A stretch of 35,300 bases of DNA from IMG/VR virus record IMGVR_UViG_3300024256_000029, positions 1 through 35,300 of that record. One strand, 5' to 3'. The number at the start of each line of letters is the position of its first letter. Position 1 is the stretch's first letter. This stretch comes from a virus. The translations under genes were made by a program, and so were the position numbers. Below are positions 5,545 to 14,251 of this stretch, one piece after another. The notes beneath the pieces are model-generated. The model saw only the letters and a program-made list of their open reading frames with translations, searched no databases and was not told where the DNA came from.

Positions 5545-6939
5545 ATGGGAAGATTTGGGAACATTGACGGTAGGCAAGCCTATCGGACTACGGAAGCCGA
5601 AGGGCAGGTCCCCCAGTTAGGGGATATGTTCCGTGGGCTTTGGGGGAAGACTGAGCCTTTGCGGAAGGCCTTTAGTCCTGAAGCTGAATACGGGAAGGAC
5701 TCTCGCTACAAGAACAAGATGTACGACACAAACCCCGCTGAGGAGTCCTTAGAGACACTTTCTGATACAAAGGGGGAGCAAGGCCTTGCTACTACGAGTG
5801 AAGGCGGCAAATCGCCTGTATCCGACTTTGGTGCGGCTTATAAAGCTGCTACCGATTCAGGTGAGACCTTTTTTACTTTTGGCGGTAAGCCGTTTTTTAG
5901 CGGGAACGCTCCGAAAGAATGGGTAGCCGCCTGGGAGAAGGATGAATGGCATCCAGGTCATATAGCCGCTTATCAGGATTGGTCTAATAGAATCCCTGAA
6001 GAGCGGGTTAATGAAGTGATGCAAACGAATGAGGCTGGTATTCCAGTAGCTCAGCCTGTCGGTACTCCTAGTTCTGAGACAGGGGCTCCAGCGAGCGTGC
6101 CTGCTGGTGTTTATGGCGAGACTGAATGGTTATCTCAGAGTGGTGGCGAAGGTCGAGATCTTTCTGGGCTTGAAAGGTTTCAGGCAGATCTAGACGAGCA
6201 ACGGGGTGAGCAGGGGTTTAGCGTCCGTGACCCACAAAGTCCTGGCCCCCGTGGCCCACAGTGGCTCTCTCCAGGTGGTGGTGAGGCCGCTGCCCCTTGG
6301 ACTGCTTCTGGGTCAGAAGGGTTTAATTCGGCTATTCCAAGGATGGACCCTGTTGACGGCTCTTATCATCAGCCTGATTTGAGGGCATGGGGCGAAGAGG
6401 GCGCTGGTCAGTTCAAGCTAGATCACCCCATTCTTGGGGGGGCGGCTGATTTCTTAGGGGGTCTAACCGATTTCGGGATTGGGGATGCAGAGCAGGCGTG
6501 GAAAGACGCTCCGTATAAATATACGCAAGCCCCAGGAATGGGTTATGCTGATGCTTTAACCTCGGCAGCGATGGTCCCATTAAATGCTTTAGCGGAACTA
6601 ACAGGATTCAGAGCTAGATGGCCAGGGAAGTTTAATACGTCCAAGACGTTAAAGCGTAATGCTGAGCTGGCAATGGAGAGTGGAGGTGGTGCTTTAGATG
6701 AGGTTGCGGAAGCGGCTGCTAGACGTTGGCCAAGGCGACGGTTTGTAGATGCCCAAAGAGCGGCTGGAGACAAGGCCTCTGCTAGCGCTAATGCTTGGCG
6801 TGACCTACCAGGCGTTAGAGCGGCCATGGAAGAGGAAGCCGCGTACATAGCTCAGCAAGCGGCCAACTCTGCACGAGCGGCTGGGAAGGCCAATGCTTGG
6901 CGCAACCTACCTGGTGTGTCTGGAGTAAGAGGTTATTAA
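5545..6939 (+). CDS. MGRF-type hypothetical protein (464 aa), probable virion-associated
   Basis: The start is ATG 5545, 6 bases after GGGGGA; an in-frame ATG 51 bases upstream has no ribosome binding site. The 464-residue protein starts MGRFGNIDGRQAYR, like the MGRF protein at 1920-3221. Its first half is polar; the middle (about 175-290) is Gly/Pro/Ser-rich and probably unstructured; residues about 310-370 are more hydrophobic (HPILGGAADFLGGLTDFGIG). The Ala-rich C-terminal quarter contains a near-duplicate, ANAWRDLPGV and ANAWRNLPGV, about 40 residues apart. No family is recognised. Its place just before the terminase genes and its composition suggest an internal virion or cargo protein. 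Confidence 0.75.
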   Translation: MGRFGNIDGRQAYRTTEAEGQVPQLGDMFRGLWGKTEPLRKAFSPEAEYGKDSRYKNKMYDTNPAEESLETLSDTKGEQGLATTSEGGKSPVSDFGAAYKAATDSGETFFTFGGKPFFSGNAPKEWVAAWEKDEWHPGHIAAYQDWSNRIPEERVNEVMQTNEAGIPVAQPVGTPSSETGAPASVPAGVYGETEWLSQSGGEGRDLSGLERFQADLDEQRGEQGFSVRDPQSPGPRGPQWLSPGGGEAAAPWTASGSEGFNSAIPRMDPVDGSYHQPDLRAWGEEGAGQFKLDHPILGGAADFLGGLTDFGIGDAEQAWKDAPYKYTQAPGMGYADALTSAAMVPLNALAELTGFRARWPGKFNTSKTLKRNAELAMESGGGALDEVAEAAARRWPRRRFVDAQRAAGDKASASANAWRDLPGVRAAMEEEAAYIAQQAANSARAAGKANAWRNLPGVSGVRGY

Positions 6940-6941
6940 CT

Positions 6942-7793
6942 TTGAACATTATCGTAATCACTCATCGTGACGATAGGCAGAGACAAGAGTATGAGTTGTA
7001 CACTGTCGATGAAGCGATTGAGAAGGGGCTTAAGTTCAAGCACTGGCTTGAAGCAGAAGAGTGGGAATGGGCAGCATCTGATGACGGGATTGTTTCCAGG
7101 GTTCTGAAGAAGAAAGAATACAAGGGTAGGGCTGAATCTTCTAGTCGTACTTATTACGAGTTCCCATGGGGTCATCTCTTTGTGCGCCCTAACAAGAGGG
7201 GTAGCACAAAGGCGATGGCTAAACACCGTAAGTTTACGGTAATGAAGAATGGGAAGTGGAAGAAGCAGGATCTAACTGTTCGACCGAATGAGAAGAACTT
7301 TGTTACTGCTTATGCGGCTACAATGGATGCCGATCTGGCAACTGAAGTTGTTCACCCTAACCCGTCCAGGATGGAGATCCACCGTAATAGGCGGTGGTCA
7401 AAGACAGAGAGGTTTAGAACTTTGTTAAGAAACGAGATTTCAAGATCGCTAGAAGATCGCAATATCATGGAAGGCGACATCATCGACTTCCTGAAGGAAG
7501 GTATGGATATGGCTCGTAAGAGCAAGGATATTCATAACTTTCTACGAGTAGCTGAGAACTTCCAGAAGATGCTCGGCATGACAGAACCTGACAAGGTTGT
7601 CAAGACTAGCCTGATCGAAGGATCAAAGACTAGCACCTTGATAGATCAGGTAGCCAAGGAAGAAGTGCGCTTAAGTATCACACAGACTAGTGAGGAAGTA
7701 GATGTCGAAAAGTGCGAGGAAGTTGACAGTGCCGGAGAGACTCCTGCAGAAGAGATTGAAATCGTTCAAGAGACAGAGGAAGTCGCAGAATGA
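6942..7793 (+). CDS. Putative terminase small subunit (283 aa)
   Basis: I propose TTG 6942 as the start because AAGAGG lies 9 bases upstream and the previous gene ends at 6939; an earlier in-frame TTG lies inside that gene. The protein starts with a beta-rich part (NIIVITHRDDRQRQEYEL), then a basic region (about 85-150), a helical part containing FLRVAENFQKMLGMTEPDK, and an acidic tail rich in Glu. The 'nLrvaeNFqKmLGMtepdK' helix is like the end of several phage small terminases, and the gene directly overlaps the large subunit gene (ATGA at 7790-7793). Small terminases bind packaging-site DNA and stimulate the ATPase. Assignment rests mostly on position. Confidence 0.55.
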   Translation: MNIIVITHRDDRQRQEYELYTVDEAIEKGLKFKHWLEAEEWEWAASDDGIVSRVLKKKEYKGRAESSSRTYYEFPWGHLFVRPNKRGSTKAMAKHRKFTVMKNGKWKKQDLTVRPNEKNFVTAYAATMDADLATEVVHPNPSRMEIHRNRRWSKTERFRTLLRNEISRSLEDRNIMEGDIIDFLKEGMDMARKSKDIHNFLRVAENFQKMLGMTEPDKVVKTSLIEGSKTSTLIDQVAKEEVRLSITQTSEEVDVEKCEEVDSAGETPAEEIEIVQETEEVAE

Positions 7794-9334
7794 CGCTGAC
7801 TCCAGAGCAGAACTACGAAGATACTTATGCGAACCTGGCGGTGCTGAAGAAGTTGAAGGGGAACATGGGGCTCTTTGGGAGGATCTGTCTTCCAACAGCT
7901 ATCAAGAAAGAGGTTCCACCGTTTCACCATGAGATCTATAGCATGCTTAGAGATCTGGATAAGAAGCGTGTCTTTGCTACAGCGCCTCGTGCAAGTGCTA
8001 AGTCAACTGTCTTCAGCCTGGTGTACCCTCTATGGCGGGCCATGTTTAAGAGCAGTACAGAAGAAGTCTTTATCGTACTTGTATCAGAGAGCGCTAGTCA
8101 GAGCATTAACTTCCTGAGTCGTATCAAGTACCACTTGAACAACACTAAAGCGTTGAAGGATATTTTTGGGGACTTTGGCGAGAAGACTTCTAAGCGCTGG
8201 ACCCAGGATGACATTGTACTGGCTAATAATACTCGTATTGTAGCAGTTGGTACAGGTCAGCGTGTCCGTGGTTTCATTGAAGGTGATACTCGTCCTACTG
8301 AGATTATCATTGATGACTTTGAATCAGAGCTTAATGCAGGAACCCCTGAGCGTCGTACTAAGAACAGGCAATGGATATTGAATGCGGTCTTCCCGTCATT
8401 AAGTGACGAAGGCAGGATTCTTATGGTGGGGACGCCCATATCTGAAGATTGTTTCTTATATTATGCGAAAGGTAGCGGTATCTGGGAGTATGTCTGGAAA
8501 CAGATTTGCGAAGACCTTGATGCTGCTATTGAAGGGCGAGCCAAGGATGCTGGCTTACTGTGGGCAGAACGCTTCCCTATTGATCGTATTCTTTCGATAA
8601 AGAAAGAGTATGAGAATAGTGGGAACTTGCACGGGTTCTTCCAGGAGTATATGTGCATTGCACAGAACCCTGCTGAAGCTCCTTTCCAGCAAGAGTACTT
8701 CAGGTACTTTGAACACGAGTTGATAAAGACAGATGGCGGCTGGGCATTGAAGCCTCCGATGTCAAGTGGGGATGAGGAGCTTATCCCTATTGATATCTAC
8801 CTGGGAGTGGATCCAGCTAGTAGCCTGTCGTTTCGTGCTGATTACTTTGTCATTGCTGCTGTTGGTGTAGATGCCGCAGGGAACAGGTACTTGATTGACC
8901 TGTTTAGATCCCGAGTGAAGCCATCGGATCAGCCTGCAAAGATCATTGAATGGTGGCGTAAGTATAAGCCACGTAAAACAAAGATTGAAACAATTGCTTA
9001 CCAGGAAGCGCTGCGTGATGGCACGCGCGCCTTGATGAAAGAGCAAAATATTTATATCCCTGGCCTTGAGAAGGGTGTAAAGCCTAGAACCTCGAAGTCA
9101 GAACGCTTATTGTCGCTGGTTCCATTCTTTAGTACTGGAAAGTTCTTTTTACGGAGGACTCAGTTGACAGCCCAGGCAGAGTTTCTTGCTTACCCCCGTG
9201 GTAAGCATGATGATATTATGGATGCTATTTGGACTGCTTGTCATGGCATGATCAATTGCCGTCGCAAAAGAGTAGCGAACGTAAAGAAGACCGAGCAGAA
9301 GACACATAGATTCGTAGATTGGATGGTACTATGA
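7790..9334 (+). CDS. terL: Terminase large subunit (514 aa)
   Basis: This is the DNA-packaging motor: an N-terminal ATPase drives DNA into the prohead and a C-terminal nuclease cuts the concatemer. A Walker A-like loop is ATAPRASAKST at about residues 63-73, Walker B is IIIDDFE (171-177) and the coupling motif is MVGTP (211-215). The RNase H-like nuclease has the first Asp in LGVDPASS (Asp340) and the last acidic cluster in KHDDIMDAIW (Asp473, Asp474, Asp477). Length is normal for the family. The Walker loop has Ala where many terminases have Gly, a variation seen in other phages too. It overlaps both neighbours by 4 bases, showing tight translational coupling to the small terminase and portal. 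Confidence 0.95.
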   Translation: MTLTPEQNYEDTYANLAVLKKLKGNMGLFGRICLPTAIKKEVPPFHHEIYSMLRDLDKKRVFATAPRASAKSTVFSLVYPLWRAMFKSSTEEVFIVLVSESASQSINFLSRIKYHLNNTKALKDIFGDFGEKTSKRWTQDDIVLANNTRIVAVGTGQRVRGFIEGDTRPTEIIIDDFESELNAGTPERRTKNRQWILNAVFPSLSDEGRILMVGTPISEDCFLYYAKGSGIWEYVWKQICEDLDAAIEGRAKDAGLLWAERFPIDRILSIKKEYENSGNLHGFFQEYMCIAQNPAEAPFQQEYFRYFEHELIKTDGGWALKPPMSSGDEELIPIDIYLGVDPASSLSFRADYFVIAAVGVDAAGNRYLIDLFRSRVKPSDQPAKIIEWWRKYKPRKTKIETIAYQEALRDGTRALMKEQNIYIPGLEKGVKPRTSKSERLLSLVPFFSTGKFFLRRTQLTAQAEFLAYPRGKHDDIMDAIWTACHGMINCRRKRVANVKKTEQKTHRFVDWMVL

Positions 9335-11475
9335 GAACTATTGAAGGTACTGAGTTTCCGCAAGGAAAACAGCTTGTTGATGAAACTATCCAGCTATGGG
9401 AATCATGGCGGGATAAACGCACCAATTGGGCGGCTGATGCCCAGGAGAATGTAGAGTTTCGTCTGGGTCAGCAGTTTACCCCAGAGCAGAAGAAGGGGAT
9501 TGAGAACCGTGGAAACGCGGCTCTTGTCGTTAATAGGATCCACCCTGCTGTAGAGATGGCTAAGGCCATGCTTACATCTAACCGTCCTTCTTACAATGTC
9601 GTTGCCCGTGAGGATAGCGATGTCAAGACAGGGAAGGTCTTCTCTGAGTTGATCAAGTATGTGTGGGATCAGTCGGATGGTAATACCGTCATGCGTAACG
9701 CCATTGACGATTACTATGTGAAGGGTATGGGTTGTATCTTAGCGTACTTCGATCCACTTGCCGATGATGGTAAGGGTGAAGTTTGCGTTACTGATGTGGA
9801 CCCCTTGGATGTGTACATTGATTCCAACTGTCGTGATCGGTTCTGTAATGACGGGGATATGATTATATCTCGACTATATACCAAGCGGGAAGCCTCCACG
9901 CTGCAGTACCGCTATCGCAACATTATTGCTAAGGCGAACTCTGACAACCTTTCAGACCGCCCTGCAAGCCGCACTGCTGGTGATAATACCTTGATCTTCC
10001 CTGAAACCTCTGACACAATGAGTATTAGTGGTGGGGATGACGCTGAGTATGTCCGTGGCTACGAACGGTATTCACATGCGTATTTCAATCGGTTCCGCAC
10101 CTTTGAAAGCTGGAGCCAGCGTGAACAAGTGCTTTCACCTGAAGAGTTTGCCGAGTACATGAAGACCCCTGCCTGGATCGTAGGGAAGCAGATTGTAACA
10201 GATCCTAGTGCCGTGCAGAAGATGCAAGCAGAGTATAGCCAGCTTCTAGAGCAGGCTGCCGCAGAAGGCCAGGATGTTAGTCAGATCCCACCACTAGAGA
10301 TTAACGATACAACCTTTGAAGAGCTGATCCAGAACCGGATTATTGAAGTTGTTGAGACCCCCATTAAGCGATCTGTGAAGAGCGTGGTTATCGGGGATCA
10401 GCACCTGTATTCTGCGATCCAACCCACAAGTAACCATACGCTCATCACCTTGATGAACGTGCATTTCCGTAGCCCTTATCCTATCTCTGATGTGAGCATG
10501 GCGAAGGATCTGCAGCGATACATTAACAAGATCCAGAGTCTTATCATTGCTCATGCCACCACTTCTACGAACATGAAAGTGTTCCTTCCTGCTGGCAGTA
10601 TGGATATGCAAGAGTTCGAGCGTGAGTGGGCAAAACCTGGTGTTGGTATTGAAGTGGACATGGACCTAGGTGTGCCTGTTGTAGCACAGCCTGTCCCCTT
10701 GCCTAACGAGTTGTACCAGAACGCTGCTTCAGCAAAGTCTGACATTGACCACTTGATGGGCCTATACGAGATGATGATGGGGAATGCGGCCGCCGCTCCT
10801 CACACCTATAAGGCGACCCTTGCCCTTGATGAATTTGGCCAGCGTAAGATCGGCTCGAAGCTCAAGGATATTGAGGGGGCGCTTCGTAGGCTAGGTCAGG
10901 CAGTTATTGCGCTAGCCCAGGAACATTACACTGTACAGAAAGCGTTTCGTGTTGTACAGCCTAACAACTCTATCAATGAGTTCACAATCAACCAGCGGCT
11001 TTATGACGATAAGAGCGGCGAAGTTCAGACGATCAACGATATCGCTAAGGGTAAGTACGACCTTGTTGTTACAGCAGGAAGCACTCTACCTAGTAACCGA
11101 TTCATGGAGCTTGAGCTTTACATGGACGCTTACAAGAACGGCATTATCGATAAGGTGGAAGTCTTGAAGAAGACTGATGTGTTTGATATGGAAGGCGTTC
11201 TGCAGCGCTCTAGTTACATTGGTCAGCTTGAGAATGTTGTTAAACAACAGCAGGAAGAGTTGAAGAACCTGAAGGGTGACGCGCAGACTCGTGACCGTGA
11301 GAATCAACACCTAATGCAGACCGTGGAGCTTGAAAAGTTCAAGGGCGACCTTAAGGAAGGGTCTGTAAATGTCCGTAAAGCTACCCAGCTACACGCAGAA
11401 AGATTAGGCGATCTCTTGAAAATGAAGAAAGAAAGTGCTAAATTAGAAGAGAAAAAGAAAGACACCCCTAAGTAA
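9331..11475 (+). CDS. Portal protein, P22-like size (714 aa)
   Basis: The portal ring forms the DNA entry channel at one capsid vertex and docks the terminase and later the connector proteins. I start it at ATG 9331, which overlaps the terminase stop (ATGA); an in-frame TTG at 9319 is less likely. Features of P22-type portals include an N-terminal LWESWRDKRTNWAADAQENV helix, RLGQQFTPEQ, then LVVNRIHPAVEMAKAML (about residues 67-83), the acidic VTDVDPLDVYID region and a long C-terminal coiled coil (about 630-714) ending in a Lys/Glu-rich tail, as in the P22 barrel. Its 714 residues are close to the 725 of P22. Position between terminase and scaffold agrees. Confidence 0.9.
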   Translation: MRTIEGTEFPQGKQLVDETIQLWESWRDKRTNWAADAQENVEFRLGQQFTPEQKKGIENRGNAALVVNRIHPAVEMAKAMLTSNRPSYNVVAREDSDVKTGKVFSELIKYVWDQSDGNTVMRNAIDDYYVKGMGCILAYFDPLADDGKGEVCVTDVDPLDVYIDSNCRDRFCNDGDMIISRLYTKREASTLQYRYRNIIAKANSDNLSDRPASRTAGDNTLIFPETSDTMSISGGDDAEYVRGYERYSHAYFNRFRTFESWSQREQVLSPEEFAEYMKTPAWIVGKQIVTDPSAVQKMQAEYSQLLEQAAAEGQDVSQIPPLEINDTTFEELIQNRIIEVVETPIKRSVKSVVIGDQHLYSAIQPTSNHTLITLMNVHFRSPYPISDVSMAKDLQRYINKIQSLIIAHATTSTNMKVFLPAGSMDMQEFEREWAKPGVGIEVDMDLGVPVVAQPVPLPNELYQNAASAKSDIDHLMGLYEMMMGNAAAAPHTYKATLALDEFGQRKIGSKLKDIEGALRRLGQAVIALAQEHYTVQKAFRVVQPNNSINEFTINQRLYDDKSGEVQTINDIAKGKYDLVVTAGSTLPSNRFMELELYMDAYKNGIIDKVEVLKKTDVFDMEGVLQRSSYIGQLENVVKQQQEELKNLKGDAQTRDRENQHLMQTVELEKFKGDLKEGSVNVRKATQLHAERLGDLLKMKKESAKLEEKKKDTPK

Positions 11476-11507
11476 GGGCTCTTTGTAACAGTTTAACGGA
11501 GGAAGAA

Positions 11508-12443
11508 ATGGAACAACCCTACGAATCAGCTCAAGGCCCCCAGGATGCTTTCACGGCTCCCGTGGAAGAGGGACACCCTACGAGCGTGATTGATGACATG
11601 ATGGATTTCAGCAATGAAGGATCGGAAGCTTTTGGGCTGCCTGCAGAAGCAGTGCATCAACAAGAGCCTCTTCCAGACCAGAACGCGCAACGGTTTCAGC
11701 AACCTGCACCAGCACAGCAGATGCAGCCTGAACAAGGTGGCGTATCTAACGAGGAAGTCCGATCAGCTTATTGGCAATCACAGCATGACAAGATGAAGAA
11801 CGAACTGGACACCATGAAGGCTAACCAAGTGGTCCAGGAAGAAGCGGCTCCTAAAGAGGAAACCCCAATCTTCCCTGACCCACCCTTGCCTCCTGAGCGT
11901 CCGTACAACTTCAACAATGACGATGTGATGTCAGATCCTAATTCTGATAGTGCTCAGTACGCTATGAAGCACCAAGCATTTCAGCAAGACATGATGAACT
12001 ACAATGTCATGAAAACGGAGTGGACCGCTCAACAGATGGAAGTAGAGCGTGACAAGTTCCGTCAAGACATTGCAGATCGTGAAGCCGCTGAAGTAGCCTC
12101 GAAAGAGAAAGCCGCACAACACCGTGCTATCACTAGTACGCTTATGCGGGAGTTTGGAGCTGATCAGGTAACAGCACAACAGTTTATTCGTGAAATGTCA
12201 AACCCTAACCCTTCTTTGCAAGAGTTGTGGGGATTGTACCAAATGAAGCATGGACGAGGCCCTGGGCCAGCTCAACAGCATACCCAGTTACCCCCTAACA
12301 TGCAACAAATGCAGCACGCACAGCGTAGCGCTCCTCCTATGGGGACTATGCCTGGTGTGGCAAATCAAGCACAAGGGCGCTCCGAAAGTGATCTCATCAT
12401 GGATGACATCATTTTAAGGCAGAATGCGGGGGGCGCGTTTTAA
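11508..12443 (+). CDS. Scaffolding protein (311 aa)
   Basis: ATG 11508 follows CGGAGGAAG. The protein is acidic and very rich in Gln, Met, Pro and Ala, with polyglutamine-like pieces (QRFQQPAPAQQMQ, PPNMQQMQHAQ), a central helical coiled-coil section (about 145-215, with EWTAQQMEVERDKFRQDIAD) and a C-terminal helix (SDLIMDDIILRQNAGGAF). This composition and the place between portal and major capsid genes are those of a phage scaffold, which guides capsid assembly and then leaves. Sequence does not show whether it is removed by proteolysis; no prohead protease gene is nearby. Confidence 0.8.
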   Translation: MEQPYESAQGPQDAFTAPVEEGHPTSVIDDMMDFSNEGSEAFGLPAEAVHQQEPLPDQNAQRFQQPAPAQQMQPEQGGVSNEEVRSAYWQSQHDKMKNELDTMKANQVVQEEAAPKEETPIFPDPPLPPERPYNFNNDDVMSDPNSDSAQYAMKHQAFQQDMMNYNVMKTEWTAQQMEVERDKFRQDIADREAAEVASKEKAAQHRAITSTLMREFGADQVTAQQFIREMSNPNPSLQELWGLYQMKHGRGPGPAQQHTQLPPNMQQMQHAQRSAPPMGTMPGVANQAQGRSESDLIMDDIILRQNAGGAF

Positions 12444-12458
12444 TGAAAGGACTGAAGT

Positions 12459-13763
12459 ATGGCTGATGTAACTCAATATAGCAATGTCCCTGGTGGTGCG
12501 ACCTCTGGGTTTGATATTGACAGCACCTCGCGGATGTATAATTTCGGCAATCGTATTGCTGAGATTAATCCTATGCAGGATGTTTTCTTCAACTACCTGA
12601 ACAAGGTAGCTAAGGTTTCTACTGATGACCCTGAGTTCAAGTTTCTTGAGCAGCGTCACCAGTGGCAGCGTCGTAACTTTGTCGTAAAGGCCAGTATCAC
12701 TAGTGATCCAGCATCTCTAACAACTGTCACTGTAGAATGTTTTTATGACATCTTCGGTAAGGCTGTTACTACGGCTGTTGATCCCAACTTTTTGGTCGCT
12801 GGTCAAGTTATTACATTGCGTGCTGACGATGGAGTGTTTGTTCACTTTAAGATCAGTGGAGTTGTGACTGATACGCTTACTGGTGCCGTAGTTGCCTATG
12901 ATGGATCCACTACTGCCGGTGATTGGGCTGCTTCTACTACGATCTCTGCTGGCGCACATGGCCAGGTTGTTGGATCCGCTTGGGCTGAGGGCGATATCGA
13001 CCCCGATGGTTGGGCTGACAAGATGTATGACCGTGATGGGTACTGCCAGATCTTTAAGACTGCAGCACCTATCTTCAGCGGTACAACACTTGCTACCCGT
13101 TATCGTGGCCACTCTGACGAGTATAAGCGTGTATGGGCTGAGAAGCTCATGGAGCACAAGATGGACATTTCGCAGTCCCTTATGTTTGGTGCAGGTCGTA
13201 AGGATCCAGGTGGCGGGCGACCTGAGCGTTATACCTGGGGTATCTTGCCTTACACCTTGGCTTATGGTACAACTGCGAACTTCAATTACGCCTCCAGTGG
13301 TTATGATGACATTCTAGACTTCCTTGAGAGCTTCTTCGCTCCAGAGACTGGCAACAGCTCTGACAAGCTAGTCCTGACTTCTCGTCATATCATCGGTTGG
13401 TTGAACAAGCTAGGTGATGGCAACTTCCTTGGTAACACTGTCGGTTCGTCCAGCTATAAGTTTGACGTTCAGAATATCAAGGGCAAGTTCGGTCACAATG
13501 TTACTTTGGTTGACACCATCTTTGGTAAGCTGCACTTTATTGCTGATCCTACGTTGCGTAACGGCTACGAGGACTATGCGATTGCAGTTGACATGGCGAA
13601 TGTCAAGTATCGTAACCTGGCTGCAAACGGATATAACCGTGATACTCATATTATCACGAATGTCCAGGGCAACAACGTCGATGGTCGTAAGGATATGATC
13701 CTTACAGAAGCTGGTCTTGAGATTTCTCTTCCAGAGACTCATGCAGTAATGAAGTGGAGCTAA
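12459..13763 (+). CDS. Major capsid protein (434 aa), HK97-fold expected
   Basis: ATG 12459 follows AAAGGA. The 434-residue protein starts MADVTQYSNVPGGATSGFDI, and continues with FGNRIAEINPMQDVFFNYLN and EFKFLEQRHQWQRRNFVV, the N-arm pattern of the larger phage capsid proteins (start-helix, P-M/L, EQ-type strand). A beta-rich insertion covers about residues 85-170. The C-terminal part (GNNVDGRKDMILTEAGLEIS) is like the last strands of HK97-fold capsids. It lies directly after the scaffold and is followed by a strong terminator hairpin, both usual for the most abundant virion protein. I cannot align the fold by eye, so the fold itself is inference. Confidence 0.88.
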   Translation: MADVTQYSNVPGGATSGFDIDSTSRMYNFGNRIAEINPMQDVFFNYLNKVAKVSTDDPEFKFLEQRHQWQRRNFVVKASITSDPASLTTVTVECFYDIFGKAVTTAVDPNFLVAGQVITLRADDGVFVHFKISGVVTDTLTGAVVAYDGSTTAGDWAASTTISAGAHGQVVGSAWAEGDIDPDGWADKMYDRDGYCQIFKTAAPIFSGTTLATRYRGHSDEYKRVWAEKLMEHKMDISQSLMFGAGRKDPGGGRPERYTWGILPYTLAYGTTANFNYASSGYDDILDFLESFFAPETGNSSDKLVLTSRHIIGWLNKLGDGNFLGNTVGSSSYKFDVQNIKGKFGHNVTLVDTIFGKLHFIADPTLRNGYEDYAIAVDMANVKYRNLAANGYNRDTHIITNVQGNNVDGRKDMILTEAGLEISLPETHAVMKWS

Positions 13764-13770
13764 ACTAAAC

Positions 13771-13795
13771 GGGGCCTTCGGGCCCCATCTTTATT
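13771..13795 (+). terminator. TTCG-loop hairpin after the capsid gene
   Basis: GGGGCC (13771-13776), loop TTCG and GGCCCC (13781-13786) form a very stable stem, followed by ATCTTTATT. It lies 8 bases after the capsid stop codon. It is probably a partial (leaky) terminator or an RNA end-protecting hairpin, as essential genes continue downstream with no clear new promoter. Confidence 0.85.
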
Positions 13796-13805
13796 GGAGG
13801 TTCTT

Positions 13806-14198
13806 ATGAGCTGGACAAATACAAGTGGGAATGGCATGGTCATTGAAGCGGAGACTATTACTCCGCCTGCAAGCAGCACTGTGTACACTTCTGAGATCGA
13901 CTTCTTGAAAATGGATCCTACAAAAGAATCCAAAAACGTCACCTTTGTTGGCGTAATGGATGATGACGCTGTGGGCGAAGTTGGCATCGACCTTTATGGA
14001 GCTTTTGAAACAGGCGGGACTAAGTTCCTTTTAAAGTCTGATGTCTTTACGGCCTTCGCTATTGGGGCAACGGCTCAAAATATGCGTGCTGGTGTCGTGG
14101 ATCTTAACGACTACCCCGCCCCATATTACTATCTTGGGACGACTACTGTAGCCACCGAGACTGGCGATGCAACGCTGCAAGTTCTCTACAAACCATAA
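13806..14198 (+). CDS. Candidate capsid decoration protein (130 aa)
   Basis: ATG 13806 lies 5 bases after GGAGG; an in-frame TTG upstream overlaps the site. The 130-residue protein is beta-rich and slightly acidic (start MSWTNTSGNGMVIEAETITP), with hydrophobic/Thr strands to the end (YYYLGTTTVATETGDATLQV). It sits directly behind the major capsid gene and is flanked on both sides by TTCG-loop hairpins, an arrangement that gives a separate, abundant short transcript. Abundance and position suggest a decoration (cement) protein. A head-tail joining role is the other possibility. I do not recognise the sequence family. Confidence 0.55.
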   Translation: MSWTNTSGNGMVIEAETITPPASSTVYTSEIDFLKMDPTKESKNVTFVGVMDDDAVGEVGIDLYGAFETGGTKFLLKSDVFTAFAIGATAQNMRAGVVDLNDYPAPYYYLGTTTVATETGDATLQVLYKP

Positions 14199-14210
14199 CT
14201 AACCCTGGTT

Positions 14211-14240
14211 GGTGGGGCCTTCGGGCCCTGCCTTTCTTTT
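14211..14240 (+). terminator. Second TTCG-loop hairpin with U-rich tail
   Basis: GGTGGGGCC (14211-14219), loop TTCG and GGCCCTGCC (14224-14232) make a 9-bp stem with two G-U pairs, followed by TTTCTTTT (14233-14240) and the AGGAG site of the next gene. This is a good intrinsic-terminator candidate. Its loop and central stem copy those of the hairpin at 13771. Confidence 0.85.
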
Positions 14241-14251
14241 AGGAGATTGCC

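Noticed and set aside
7790-9334. Defective terminase because of the non-standard Walker A loop
   Set aside because: Ala in place of Gly before K-S-T occurs in working phage terminases, and all other ATPase and nuclease motifs are intact.
12717-13157. Leftward frame of 146 codons inside the capsid gene
   Set aside because: Antisense to a well-supported structural gene and no start signal.
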